A stretch of 11,253 nt of DNA from Accumulibacter sp. (lineage in GTDB: Bacteria; Pseudomonadota; Gammaproteobacteria; Burkholderiales; Rhodocyclaceae): assembly GCA_031284185.1 (NCBI GenBank), contig JAITAJ010000021.1:1-11253 (forward strand), given 5' to 3'. The translations under genes were made by a program, and so were the position numbers. Below the pieces are notes generated by a model that was not told the DNA's origin, did no database searches, and saw only the letters and a list, made by a program, of their open reading frames with translations. Each line of letters starts with the position of its first letter. The stretch's first letter is position 1. Shown in pieces: positions 1 through 6,953 of this stretch.

Positions 1-224
1 TGACCCGGCGCGAAGCGCCCAAGCCGATCTGTCTTCTGTCTTCTCAAATCGCTGTCCTCTGAACCCGATTTTCCCTCCCTGACCCGGCGCGAAGCGCCCA
101 GGCCGATCTGTCTTCTGTCTTCTCAAATCGCTGTCCTCTGAACCCGGTTTTTCCTTCCTCACTCGGCGCGAAGCGCCGCAAGCTGATCTGTCTTCTGTCT
201 TCTCAAATCGCTGTCCTCTGAACC
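1..224. repeat. Tandem array of three 79-bp intergenic repeat units
   Basis: Three head-to-tail units begin at 1, 80 and 159, giving an exact 79-bp period; the third is cut short at about 224 where unique lapD coding sequence begins. Each unit holds the palindrome GGCGCGAAGCGCC (7-19, 86-98, 165-177), then a GATCTGTCTTCTGTCTTCTC heptad-rich stretch, a CTGTCCTCTGAAC segment and a T-rich AACCCG(A/G)TTTT segment. These are half-elements of the larger symmetric repeats at 4818-5060 and 11071-11249, all in one orientation here. The array probably continues left of the window. The third unit is read through by lapD and carries its stop codon. I recognise no named family. Function is inferred at most: REP-like 3'-end element, terminator or mobile-element derivative. 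Confidence 0.93.
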
Positions 225-2141
225 TAGCCGAATGTACGGCCCGGTCGCCGCGTCGAACCCCGCGTTCTTCAGCGCGGCCAGCTCGCGTTCGTTGGTCACC
301 CCTTCGGCAATGGCGATGATGCCGATGTTCCTGGCGATCGCCGCCAACCCTTTCAGGAAAGTCTGATTGCCGATGTGCGTGTCAAGATCGCGCACGAAGA
401 TCGAATCGATCTTGAGATAATCGATGCCTATGTCGTACAGACGGCCGATTTCGCTGAAGTGGTGGCCGAAATGCTCGATTCCGATACGGCAGCCGGCCGG
501 TTTCAGGTCGCGGCACAGCTCACGGAAGGCGTCGAAATGCACCCGCACGCCGGGTTCTGGAATTTCCAGCCACAGACGCGAGGCGGCTCGGTGCGACGTG
601 AGCAATGAGCGCAATTCCTCACGGAACGCGGGATCCTGGATCGAATGGGCCGAGAGGTTGATGGCAATGCCCACCCGATCGGGCCGCGCGTTCAGCGCGT
701 CCAGCCCCAGCCTGACAGCGGCCAGATCGAGCCGCCCCGTGAGTTGCAGGCGTTCGGCCAGCGGCATGAAACGGCCCGCCGGCAACCATTCGCCATCGGT
801 GTTGAACCGGAGGCGCAACGGGCATTCGTCATGCAGCCGCTCGCCATCGAGCCGCTCGACCGGGAAGAAGACCAGTCGGATCCAGCCACGATCGAGCGCG
901 CGCCGGATGTGCTCCGACCAATCCCGCGCCGTGGATGGCGTGCCGTCGACGTGCCGGATGTCGATCAGGCGCAAGGCATCGCGCCCTTCGCTTTCGCAGG
1001 TGGCAAGCGCCGCGTCGACCTGTGCCAGAATGAGCGCCGGCGCGATTCCGTACAGGAAATTGCCTCCGGCGATCCAGATTGCGACGTGTTCCGACGACGA
1101 TCCGCGAAATGCCGACGCTTCCCGGGTCAGCCGGCGCAACAGCGCCTCTCCGATCGTCTGAGGCGATACGTTCGCGGGGATCAGCAAGGCGAAGTCGGCG
1201 CCGTTGAGCCGGGCGCCCAGCGCCTGCGAATGCTGGCCGGAGAATTCGCACAGGATGCCGCCGAAGCGTTGCAAAAGATCGTCGGTCGCCTCGCGGCCAA
1301 GCGAGCGGTTGATCTCCGCCAGACGGGCGATGCGAATGATGAACAACGTGCCGCCCGCCGAATCTTCGTCCTGCGCGGCTTCGTGCAGGTGCGCCAGGAA
1401 ATGGGCGCGGTTGGCCAGCCCCGTCAGCGCGTCGAAGTTCGCCTCCCGGCGCACCGCATCGAGCCGCGCGGCCTCTTCCTCGAACATCGCCTTGAGGCGG
1501 ATGACCGTTCCGTTCATCGCCGCGGCGAGTTGGCGGAGTTCGGGAACGTCCGGTTCGCCGATCGTCGTGAAACGGCGCTCGGAAATGGCGCCGGCCTGCC
1601 GGACCACGGCGGCCAGCGGGGCTTTCAGACGGAGCAGGATCAAGGAACCCAGGCAGCCGCCGATGAGACAGGCGACGGCCAGCGCGCCGGATATTTGCAG
1701 CGCTCCCTGCCACAGGGCCGCATAGGCGAAGCGGCTGTGGCTGATCAGCGTGAGCGTGCCGAACTGCTTCCAGCCGCTGCTGATCTGGGCGTATCCGGGC
1801 GCGGCATGAAGCGGCAGACACTTGACGAACCAGGCCGGGACGCCGATCTCTCCGATTTCCGCGCGCCGTTCCACGAGCGTCTGGCCCGATGGATCGTCGA
1901 CGCGGATCAGGTCGTAGTGGCCGCTGTCGAACAGCGCGCTGACCGCGATCTCGACGGAAACGGCGTCGACGCCCTGCTGGTTGAATGCCAGCGCGAGCAC
2001 CGTCGCGTTGTCGGTATTCTTTTGCGACAACTGCGCTTCCAGATAGCTTCGCGCGCTGAACAGCGAGGCAAGGAGGCTGCCGCCCAGGGCGAGCAGCATA
2101 CTGGTGATCACGGCAAGCCAAAACTGGCGGTACATGGACAT
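159..2141 (-). CDS. lapD: LapD-like c-di-GMP receptor (degenerate GGDEF-EAL membrane protein)
   Basis: A 660-residue inner-membrane protein that in this family binds cytosolic c-di-GMP and holds the protease LapG in the periplasm, protecting a surface adhesin. Visible layout: TM helix about 7-28; periplasmic LapD/MoxY-type domain about 30-145 with a GW motif (Trp124, matching the LapG-contacting Trp of Pseudomonas LapD); second TM about 146-170; HAMP-like linker; GGDEF domain with NGADF (313-317) in place of GGDEF; EAL domain about 407-636 with ECP (439-441) in place of EAL and EHFG (556-559) in place of DDFG. Both domains therefore look enzymatically dead, as expected for a receptor. The start at 2141 (MSMYRQFWL) is chosen because AGGA lies 8 nt upstream; an ATG at 2147 is also in frame. 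It follows lapG by 22 nt. Oddity: residues 640-660 and the stop codon are encoded by the flanking repeat, so the original C-terminus has been replaced or extended. Confidence 0.93.
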   Translation of the reverse strand: MSMYRQFWLAVITSMLLALGGSLLASLFSARSYLEAQLSQKNTDNATVLALAFNQQGVDAVSVEIAVSALFDSGHYDLIRVDDPSGQTLVERRAEIGEIGVPAWFVKCLPLHAAPGYAQISSGWKQFGTLTLISHSRFAYAALWQGALQISGALAVACLIGGCLGSLILLRLKAPLAAVVRQAGAISERRFTTIGEPDVPELRQLAAAMNGTVIRLKAMFEEEAARLDAVRREANFDALTGLANRAHFLAHLHEAAQDEDSAGGTLFIIRIARLAEINRSLGREATDDLLQRFGGILCEFSGQHSQALGARLNGADFALLIPANVSPQTIGEALLRRLTREASAFRGSSSEHVAIWIAGGNFLYGIAPALILAQVDAALATCESEGRDALRLIDIRHVDGTPSTARDWSEHIRRALDRGWIRLVFFPVERLDGERLHDECPLRLRFNTDGEWLPAGRFMPLAERLQLTGRLDLAAVRLGLDALNARPDRVGIAINLSAHSIQDPAFREELRSLLTSHRAASRLWLEIPEPGVRVHFDAFRELCRDLKPAGCRIGIEHFGHHFSEIGRLYDIGIDYLKIDSIFVRDLDTHIGNQTFLKGLAAIARNIGIIAIAEGVTNERELAALKNAGFDAATGPYIRLGSEDSDLRRQKTDQLAALRAE

Positions 2142-2163
2142 GTTCATCTTCCTGTGGATTGTG

Positions 2164-2889
2164 TCATTCGTAGCCATCGGCGAGGATGCGTCGCCATGCC
2201 TCTTCCCAGCGCGACAGGCGACCGATGCCGGCGGCGGCTTTCGTCGAACCCTTGCCTGAAACGCCGACGAATATCCCGTCACTGTTGAAACTGAAGACCG
2301 GTTGCAGATCGGGGCGTCGTGACGCCGGCAGGATCGTCCCATTGAGATTATCCAGCACGAGCGGCTCGGCTCCGGGTGTCGCGTAATAGGCAAGCACCAT
2401 GTGCGCCACCCAGACCGGCCCCGCCATCCCGTTCAGGCGAGCCTTGGCGTATACCAGGCGCAGCTTGGCGCTGGCCACGCCCGCCATGCGCAGCGAGATA
2501 TATTTGATGATTGCGAAATCCTCGCAGTCGCCGCGCCCTTTTCCGATCATTTCCAGCGGCGTGGCCCAGTAGTCGCTTTGATCCCAAACGGAGATGTCCT
2601 CTTCAAAGGCGAGGCTGCCGTTGATGAAGTCATTGACGCGCATGAGCCTGGCCTCTTCCTTGATCCCCTTGGATGAGGCGATCATGAACAGCCATTCATC
2701 CAGCAGCGGTATCCGGGACTGATCGAAGCGGACGGCCAGGCGCTCCCGCAACGTCTCGGGGTCGTGCCGGGCCTGGATGGGAAGCGCGGTCAACGCCAGA
2801 TACGCCGCGAGCATCGCCAGCAGGCCGCGCCACAGCGTCAGGTTCCTGCCGGAGCTCGATCGGTCGGCCGACGACGATATCCAGGTCAT
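2164..2889 (-). CDS. lapG: LapG-like periplasmic cysteine protease (BTLCP family)
   Basis: A 241-residue transglutaminase-like cysteine protease that in characterised systems cleaves the N-terminal retention module of LapA-type adhesins, releasing them and dispersing biofilm; it is calcium-dependent and held by LapD. The Cys-His-Asp triad is visible: Cys122 in GRGDCEDFA, His163 in VAHMVLAYY and Asp180 in LVLDNLN. Asp121 and Glu123 beside the cysteine match the calcium-binding region of the family. An N-terminal basic stretch (Arg10, Arg15, Arg21) followed by a hydrophobic run of about residues 22-36 and PIQA supports export to the periplasm. The start at 2889 has only a weak Shine-Dalgarno (GGCGGA-like); Met26 is a less likely alternative since it would truncate the signal sequence. 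It is the first gene of the lapG-lapD operon, divergent from lapE. No adhesin substrate is in the window. Confidence 0.93.
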   Translation of the reverse strand: MTWISSSADRSSSGRNLTLWRGLLAMLAAYLALTALPIQARHDPETLRERLAVRFDQSRIPLLDEWLFMIASSKGIKEEARLMRVNDFINGSLAFEEDISVWDQSDYWATPLEMIGKGRGDCEDFAIIKYISLRMAGVASAKLRLVYAKARLNGMAGPVWVAHMVLAYYATPGAEPLVLDNLNGTILPASRRPDLQPVFSFNSDGIFVGVSGKGSTKAAAGIGRLSRWEEAWRRILADGYE

Positions 2890-3054
2890 GTTCCGCCGAA
2901 ACGTGAACTCGCGCGCCCCCCGCGCTCCAGAGGCCGAAGGACTCCCGGGACGTCAGGATCATGTGCGAGAATGTTGAATAAATCCTTATTTTTCAATTAG
3001 TTACTGCTTTTATGTAAAGCATGTCATCCATATTCCCGTCAATCACCACGTATT

Positions 3055-3116
3055 TAAAGGTTTTTCTAAAAAGCCACGCACGGCGCTGTGTGTGAAATTT
3101 TTCAAAAAAACCTTTA
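3055..3116. repeat. 62-nt imperfect inverted repeat (long hairpin) upstream of lapE
   Basis: Three stacked helices can be drawn: TAAAGGTTTTT (3055-3065) with AAAAACCTTTA (3106-3116), 11 bp; AAAAA (3068-3072) with TTTTT (3098-3102), 5 bp; and CACGCAC (3075-3081) with GTGTGTG (3088-3094), 7 bp with one G-T pair. The loop is GGCGCT, with small internal loops between the helices. About 23 bp pair within 62 nt. It could be a regulatory stem-loop, a terminator for leftward or rightward transcripts, a short structured RNA or a remnant of a mobile-element end. The sequence does not decide between these. Confidence 0.6.
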
Positions 3117-3150
3117 CTTTCCCGGTAATTATTGCTAGTCTCTAAAGTAA

Positions 3151-3181
3151 ATTATCGATAGTCTCTCTAACTACCGATAAT
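3151..3181. promoter_or_regulatory. Candidate operator dyad upstream of lapE
   Basis: ATTATCGATAGT (3151-3162) and ACTACCGATAAT (3170-3181) are inverted copies matching at 11 of 12 positions around a 7-nt centre (CTCTCTA). The flanks repeat related words: TAGTCTCTAAAG just left (3136-3147) and TAATCTAAAGG across the right edge. Arm length and spacing suit a dimeric transcription factor. The dyad lies about 130 bp before the lapE start, so it could also act on lapG. The regulator is unknown. Confidence 0.45.
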
Positions 3182-3310
3182 CTAAAGGTTTTCCCTGATA
3201 AATTGTGGGTTCGACTCGATCTTCCGATTCCGGTTCCGAATTTCAAATCGGGCTTCCGGCATTTGCCCGGATACGGCAGATCGCCCGAGTATATTGCGTG
3301 AGGAATGGAC

Positions 3311-4816
3311 ATGCAAAAATTAACGACTATCGTGAGCATATTCTCGATATTGGCGGCGCTGTTCTCCGAAACGGTCATGGCGCAGAGTGATGTTCAGCCG
3401 ACGTCGTCACCTTCGGCATTGAAGGAGGCGGTGCAAGCCGCCGTGCTCAAAAACCCGGAAGTTCAGGCCCGCTGGCATGCGTTCAACGAGGCCACCGAGG
3501 AAATCGGCGTCGCTCGGGGCGGTTTTTTCCCCAAGATCGACCTCTCGGCGGGCACCGGACGGATAAAGACGGAACAAAAACGTATCAACATCGACAATTC
3601 CTATCATGGTAACGAGAGCACGGTATCGCTCCGGCAGATGCTCTTCGACGGCTTTGCGACTTCCAAGGAGGTCAAGCGTCTCGGAAAGGCCAAGCTGGTG
3701 CGTTATTTCGAGCTGTTGGACGCATCCGAAAACGTGGCGCTCGAAGCCGCGCGCGCCTACCTCGACGTCATCCGCTACCGCGAACAGGTCAAGCTGGCCG
3801 AGGACAACTATGTCCAGCACTATGCCGCGCATGAACAACTCAAGCGTCGCGCGTCGTCGGGCGTCGGCAAGAGGGTCGACGTCAACCAGGCGGCCAGCCG
3901 TCTGGCTCTGGCCGACGTCAATGTGACCACGGCCTATGCCAATCTGCACGACGTCACCGCCCGTTACCTGCGCATCGTCGGCGCGAATCCGCCCAAGGAA
4001 ATGGATATGCCGGAACGCCTGGCACCTTCCTTCCCCGAGGAGGAAGAGGCGGCGCTGGCGGTCGCGTTACGGCAAAACCCGGCGCTGCGCGCGAGCATCG
4101 AGAACATCGAAGCGGCGCAATACGACATCGACGTGCGCCGCGCGGCGTTCTGGCCCCGCCTGGACCTGATCGCTCGCCGGGACCACTACAGCAACTACGA
4201 GGACAATGGCAGCCGTGACGAATCCCAGGTACAGCTTCGGCTCAATTACAACCTATTCAATGGCGGTTCGGACCTGGCGCGCAAGCGGCAGTATCGCGAG
4301 CGCAAGAATCTCGCCCTCGATCTGCGCGAAAAAGCCTGCCGCGACACGCGCCAGACGCTGGCCATCGCCTTCAACGACACCTTGCGCCTGAACGATCAGC
4401 TGAGTTATCTGGCGACGCAAGTGGAACTGGTGGCAAAAACCCGGATTGCCTATCGTGACCAATTCAACATCGGTCAGCGCACTCTGCTCGATCTGCTGAA
4501 CACCCAGAACGAATATTTCGACGCGCGGCGTGCCCAGGTCAATGCCGACGTCGATCTGTCGCTGGCCTATCTGCGCAGTTATGCCGGCATGGGGCGGCTG
4601 CTGGAGGTGCTTGATCTGAAGCATGTCGAGATCGAAAACGCGCCGGAAGATGGCGATTTCGCCCCGGTCGACGTGGAGCAGCTATGTCTGCCGACGGCGC
4701 CTGCCGATACCCGGCTGAACCGCGAGGCGCTCATGCGCGAAGCCAAGGACATGTCCGAGAACACAGGCTTCATCGGAACCCGGGCGCAACCCGCCGCCGT
4801 ACCGCCTCAACCCTGA
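3311..4816 (+). CDS. lapE: TolC-family outer-membrane channel, LapE-like (type I secretion)
   Basis: A 501-residue outer-membrane efflux protein. The mature form should trimerise into a barrel and periplasmic tunnel for type I export; the neighbouring lapG-lapD operon suggests it is the LapE pore that exports and retains a giant adhesin. A signal peptide is visible (MQKLTTIV, hydrophobic run, VMA cut before QSD). The two structural repeats typical of TolC are seen: ALKEAVQAAVLKNPEVQAR with FFPKIDLSAG in the first half, and ALAVALRQNPALRASIENI with FWPRLDLIAR in the second. Conserved RxxFNIGQRTLLDLLNTQNE lies near residues 385-405. The C-terminal 60 or so residues are hydrophilic and variable. 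Start 3311 is preferred because GAGGA sits 6 nt upstream; the ATG at 3305 is too close. The stop at 4814-4816 lies one base before a repeat element. No exporter ATPase or membrane-fusion gene follows. Confidence 0.9.
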   Translation: MQKLTTIVSIFSILAALFSETVMAQSDVQPTSSPSALKEAVQAAVLKNPEVQARWHAFNEATEEIGVARGGFFPKIDLSAGTGRIKTEQKRINIDNSYHGNESTVSLRQMLFDGFATSKEVKRLGKAKLVRYFELLDASENVALEAARAYLDVIRYREQVKLAEDNYVQHYAAHEQLKRRASSGVGKRVDVNQAASRLALADVNVTTAYANLHDVTARYLRIVGANPPKEMDMPERLAPSFPEEEEAALAVALRQNPALRASIENIEAAQYDIDVRRAAFWPRLDLIARRDHYSNYEDNGSRDESQVQLRLNYNLFNGGSDLARKRQYRERKNLALDLREKACRDTRQTLAIAFNDTLRLNDQLSYLATQVELVAKTRIAYRDQFNIGQRTLLDLLNTQNEYFDARRAQVNADVDLSLAYLRSYAGMGRLLEVLDLKHVEIENAPEDGDFAPVDVEQLCLPTAPADTRLNREALMREAKDMSENTGFIGTRAQPAAVPPQP

Positions 4817-4817
4817 A

Positions 4818-5060
4818 TTCCAGAAGACAGAGGGGTTTGAGAGGACAGTTCCAGAAGACAGAGAGGTTTGAGAGGACAGAAGACAGATGAGTTTGCGGCG
4901 CTTCGCGCCGTCCGGAGGACAGAAAACCGAGCGCTCGGGTTCAGGAGACAGATATTTCAGAAGACAGAAAAACTGAGCACTTGGTTTTTCGTCCTTTATC
5001 CGGCGTGAAGCGCCGCAAGCTGATCTGTCCTCTGTCTTCTCAAACTACTGTCCTCTGAAC
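4818..5060. repeat. Compound inverted repeat element between convergent lapE and diguanylate cyclase gene
   Basis: This element fills the whole gap between two convergent stop codons. Left half (plus-sense AGAAGACAG words): a 31-bp direct duplication (4818-4848 and 4849-4879, one mismatch), more AGAAGACAG, then GGCGCTTCGCGCC (4897-4909). Middle: palindrome CCGAGCGCTCGG (4927-4938), further AGAAGACAG words and a hairpin at 4967-4990. Right half is the reverse orientation: GGCGTGAAGCGCC (5002-5014), GCAAGCTGATCTGTC, heptads and CTGTCCTCTGAAC ending at 5060. The right half matches the 79-bp units at 1-224 closely. It ends 4 nt before the cyclase stop codon (5065-5067). Confidence 0.93.
4967..4990. 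terminator. Bidirectional terminator-like hairpin between convergent genes
   Basis: GAAAAACTGA and the facing TTGGTTTTTC form a stem of A-tract/T-tract pairs plus C-G, two G-T wobbles and A-T, with a GCAC loop. With an A-tract on one side and a T-tract on the other, it reads as a weak intrinsic terminator in both directions. Its position between lapE and the cyclase gene fits. The same hairpin occurs at 11133-11162 with paired changes at two stem positions. Confidence 0.55.
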
Positions 5061-5064
5061 AATG

Positions 5065-6846
5065 TCACGCCATTATGACACGGTTCTTTCCGCTCGTCTT
5101 CGCCACGTAAGTCGCTTCATCCGCGCGCTTGAAGGAACTGGCCTGCGTGTCGTCCGGACGGACTTCGGTCACTCCGGCGCTGAAAGTGATCAACAGTTTT
5201 TCGTTGTTGGTCAGAAAATAGCGTTTGGTGAGTTCGCGCTGCACGCGGGCGAGCGCCTTGCCGGCATCTTCGATCGAGGTCTCCGGCAACAGAATGATGA
5301 ATTCTTCGCCACCGAAACGCGCCAGCGTGTCCTGTGGACGCAGCGTCTCCCGAATGACCGAGACGAGATGGATCAAAGCGGCATCCCCCGCGTCGTGACC
5401 GAGCGAATCATTCAGTTTCTTGAAGTTGTCGATGTCGAGCATGGCGATGCACAGGGGAAGCTCCCGACGATGGGCGCGGGTGACTTCGTGTTCGTAGATC
5501 TCGTCGAGTCCGCGACGGTTGAACACGCCGGTCAACTGGTCGTGGCGTACCAACTGGCTGGCCTTGTCAAGCTCGTTTTGCAGTTCGTCGATGCGTTGTT
5601 CGGCGAGCGCGATGCGTTGCTTCGTCGCGCGCAGATCGTCGCGCGAGCGCTGGGCATTGATCTGGATGATGCGCATCTCACGGGTGACTTCTTCGAGCAC
5701 GTCTTCCAGCTGCGTGATGTCGTCGGCCTGGCTGACCCTTTCGGCGCAATGCTCGATCTTGTCGTGATAGTCCGACGTCGAGTCGGCGAATTCGGCGAGA
5801 TGGTCCACGAAGCCGGTAAGCAACTGTTTCAGCGCCTCCTGGGTCTCCACCAGACTGCGTTTAAGCTGGCTCTGCTTGAAAATGACATCCTTCATGCGCT
5901 GCTCGGCGTCATTGATCGTGCGCGGATTCATTGGACGGGCAATGATCTCGCGCACGATTTCGATCTGCCCGTTCAGCCAGTGATCGTCAATCACCAGTTC
6001 GCTGATGTTTTCGATCATCAGTTGAAGCAGCTTGAGCAATCCGGCGCGTAACTCGGCGCGATCCTCGGCGACGAATTCGAGTGAAAAGGCGAAGCGCCTG
6101 ATATCCGCGAGCAGGGCATGAACGACCTTCAGCGTCGATGCGTCGCGCACTGCTGCCGCCAGTGCCCTGGACTTCGCGGCGGATTCGGGCGCGTCGTCGA
6201 GCAGCGAGGTGAGCACGTTTTCCAGCGTGAAAACCAGAATCTCCCGCAGTTCATACAGGATTTCACTGGCGCGGCCCGACTGCGGGCCGGACGCGGCGAG
6301 CGGTGAAGCGGGGGTGGAGGCGGAGGCCGATTCCGGCGCCGTCGCCACTTCGATTTCATCGTCGGCCACCTCGTTCATCGACCAGGAACGGATCAGGTGT
6401 TGCAGGCGGCCGAACAGAATTTCACTATTCCGGCCACTTACCGACAACACCCGATCGAGCGATTCGCGCTTTCGCGCCTGCGTGAGTCCGCTCTGCCGGG
6501 TTTCCCACTGCTGCAAAAAGTCGGCGATCAATTCTCCCCAGACGAACTCGGACTCGCCGCTGTGTTCGCGGATGAATTCGGACAACAGTTTACGGTAGCT
6601 TTCCCATTCCTGGTTCCTGAGCGCCTGGTCGAGCTGGCGCGAAAGCCTTTGTTGGGCCGGGGTTTCCTTGGGCAGCAGGAGGAACAGCGATTTGAGTTCG
6701 CGCGCGACCTCCGCCGGGCTTTCCGCGATGCCGGCAATCTCGTTGTAAATCGTGCGGTAATTGTCCGGCGACGGTGCCATGCGCCGGACTGTCAGTTGTT
6801 TCAGTGTCTCCCGCGCGATTTCCGCGGGATTGGAAAATGTCGCCAT
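5065..6846 (-). CDS. Soluble GGDEF diguanylate cyclase with helical N-terminal region
   Basis: A 593-residue protein predicted to make c-di-GMP from two GTP. The C-terminal GGDEF domain (about 425-590) has an intact GGEEF active site (512-516), DxLTGxxNRRG near its start, DIDNFKKLND for metal and nucleotide binding, and RPQD placed 5 residues before GGEEF, the inhibitory I-site. No membrane segment or signal peptide is evident. The N-terminus (NPAEIARETL then MAPSPDNYRTIYNEIAG) begins a long helical region of about 420 residues, broken by an Ala/Ser/Pro-rich linker (about 168-195) and ending in a probable coiled coil (about 360-425); it resembles the N-terminus of DgcP-type cyclases, a similarity recalled, not computed. 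Start 6846 keeps the conserved N-terminus although no good Shine-Dalgarno is visible. A minus-strand TTGACA (6883-6878) is a possible -35, but the -10 is poor. It converges on lapE and may supply LapD's ligand. Confidence 0.92.
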   Translation of the reverse strand: MATFSNPAEIARETLKQLTVRRMAPSPDNYRTIYNEIAGIAESPAEVARELKSLFLLLPKETPAQQRLSRQLDQALRNQEWESYRKLLSEFIREHSGESEFVWGELIADFLQQWETRQSGLTQARKRESLDRVLSVSGRNSEILFGRLQHLIRSWSMNEVADDEIEVATAPESASASTPASPLAASGPQSGRASEILYELREILVFTLENVLTSLLDDAPESAAKSRALAAAVRDASTLKVVHALLADIRRFAFSLEFVAEDRAELRAGLLKLLQLMIENISELVIDDHWLNGQIEIVREIIARPMNPRTINDAEQRMKDVIFKQSQLKRSLVETQEALKQLLTGFVDHLAEFADSTSDYHDKIEHCAERVSQADDITQLEDVLEEVTREMRIIQINAQRSRDDLRATKQRIALAEQRIDELQNELDKASQLVRHDQLTGVFNRRGLDEIYEHEVTRAHRRELPLCIAMLDIDNFKKLNDSLGHDAGDAALIHLVSVIRETLRPQDTLARFGGEEFIILLPETSIEDAGKALARVQRELTKRYFLTNNEKLLITFSAGVTEVRPDDTQASSFKRADEATYVAKTSGKNRVIMA

Positions 6847-6925
6847 GATTGTGCGTGATTCAGAGAAGCCGCGCGTATGTCAATGATCGGCAGGAATCCG
6901 GTCCATGACGCCGATCCCGTTCAGC

Positions 6926-6931
6926 TATAAT
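6926..6931 (+). promoter_or_regulatory. -10 box (TATAAT) for the tRNA-Thr gene
   Basis: A perfect TATAAT lies 22 nt before the tRNA 5' end and is followed by a GC-rich stretch (GCGC), as in stringently controlled stable-RNA promoters. The expected transcription start near 6938 leaves a leader of about 16 nt. No good -35 is visible at 16-18 bp spacing. Confidence 0.55.
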
Positions 6932-6953
6932 GCGCTCTTCGACCCGAGGTTTC

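Larger units (their letters stand above)
2890..3310. promoter_or_regulatory. AT-rich divergent regulatory region between lapG and lapE
   Basis: This 421-bp stretch holds no credible gene. From about 2970 to 3200 it is much richer in A and T than the flanking coding DNA. It must carry promoters for lapG (leftward) and lapE (rightward). It contains a 62-nt imperfect hairpin (3055-3116), a dyad (3151-3181) and recurring TAAAGGTTTT motifs (3055-3064, 3183-3192 and inverted at 3107-3116). I could not assign convincing -35/-10 pairs: TTTACT (3114-3119) with TAGTCT (3136-3141) at 16-bp spacing is the best plus-strand candidate, and TTGACG on the minus strand (3042-3037) is a possible lapG -35 lacking a well-spaced -10. 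No FleQ-like GTCAATAAATTGAC match was seen. Confidence 0.6.

Noticed and set aside
1..224. Possible CRISPR array
   Set aside because: The 79-bp units repeat along their whole length, without unique spacers between short repeats, and no cas gene is in the window.
645..2288. 547-residue plus-strand open frame
   Set aside because: It lies antisense to lapD and the end of lapG, whose conserved motifs are clear. The translation has no recognisable domain and is rich in Arg, Gln and Asp, typical of a GC-rich shadow frame.
2142..2393. Longer LapD start reaching back to 2393
   Set aside because: The extra 84 residues lie inside lapG in another frame and do not resemble LapD; MSMYRQFWL at 2141 matches the family N-terminus and has AGGA 8 nt upstream.
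5062..6051. 329-residue plus-strand open frame
   Set aside because: It is antisense to the diguanylate cyclase and starts inside its stop-codon region. No domain is seen.
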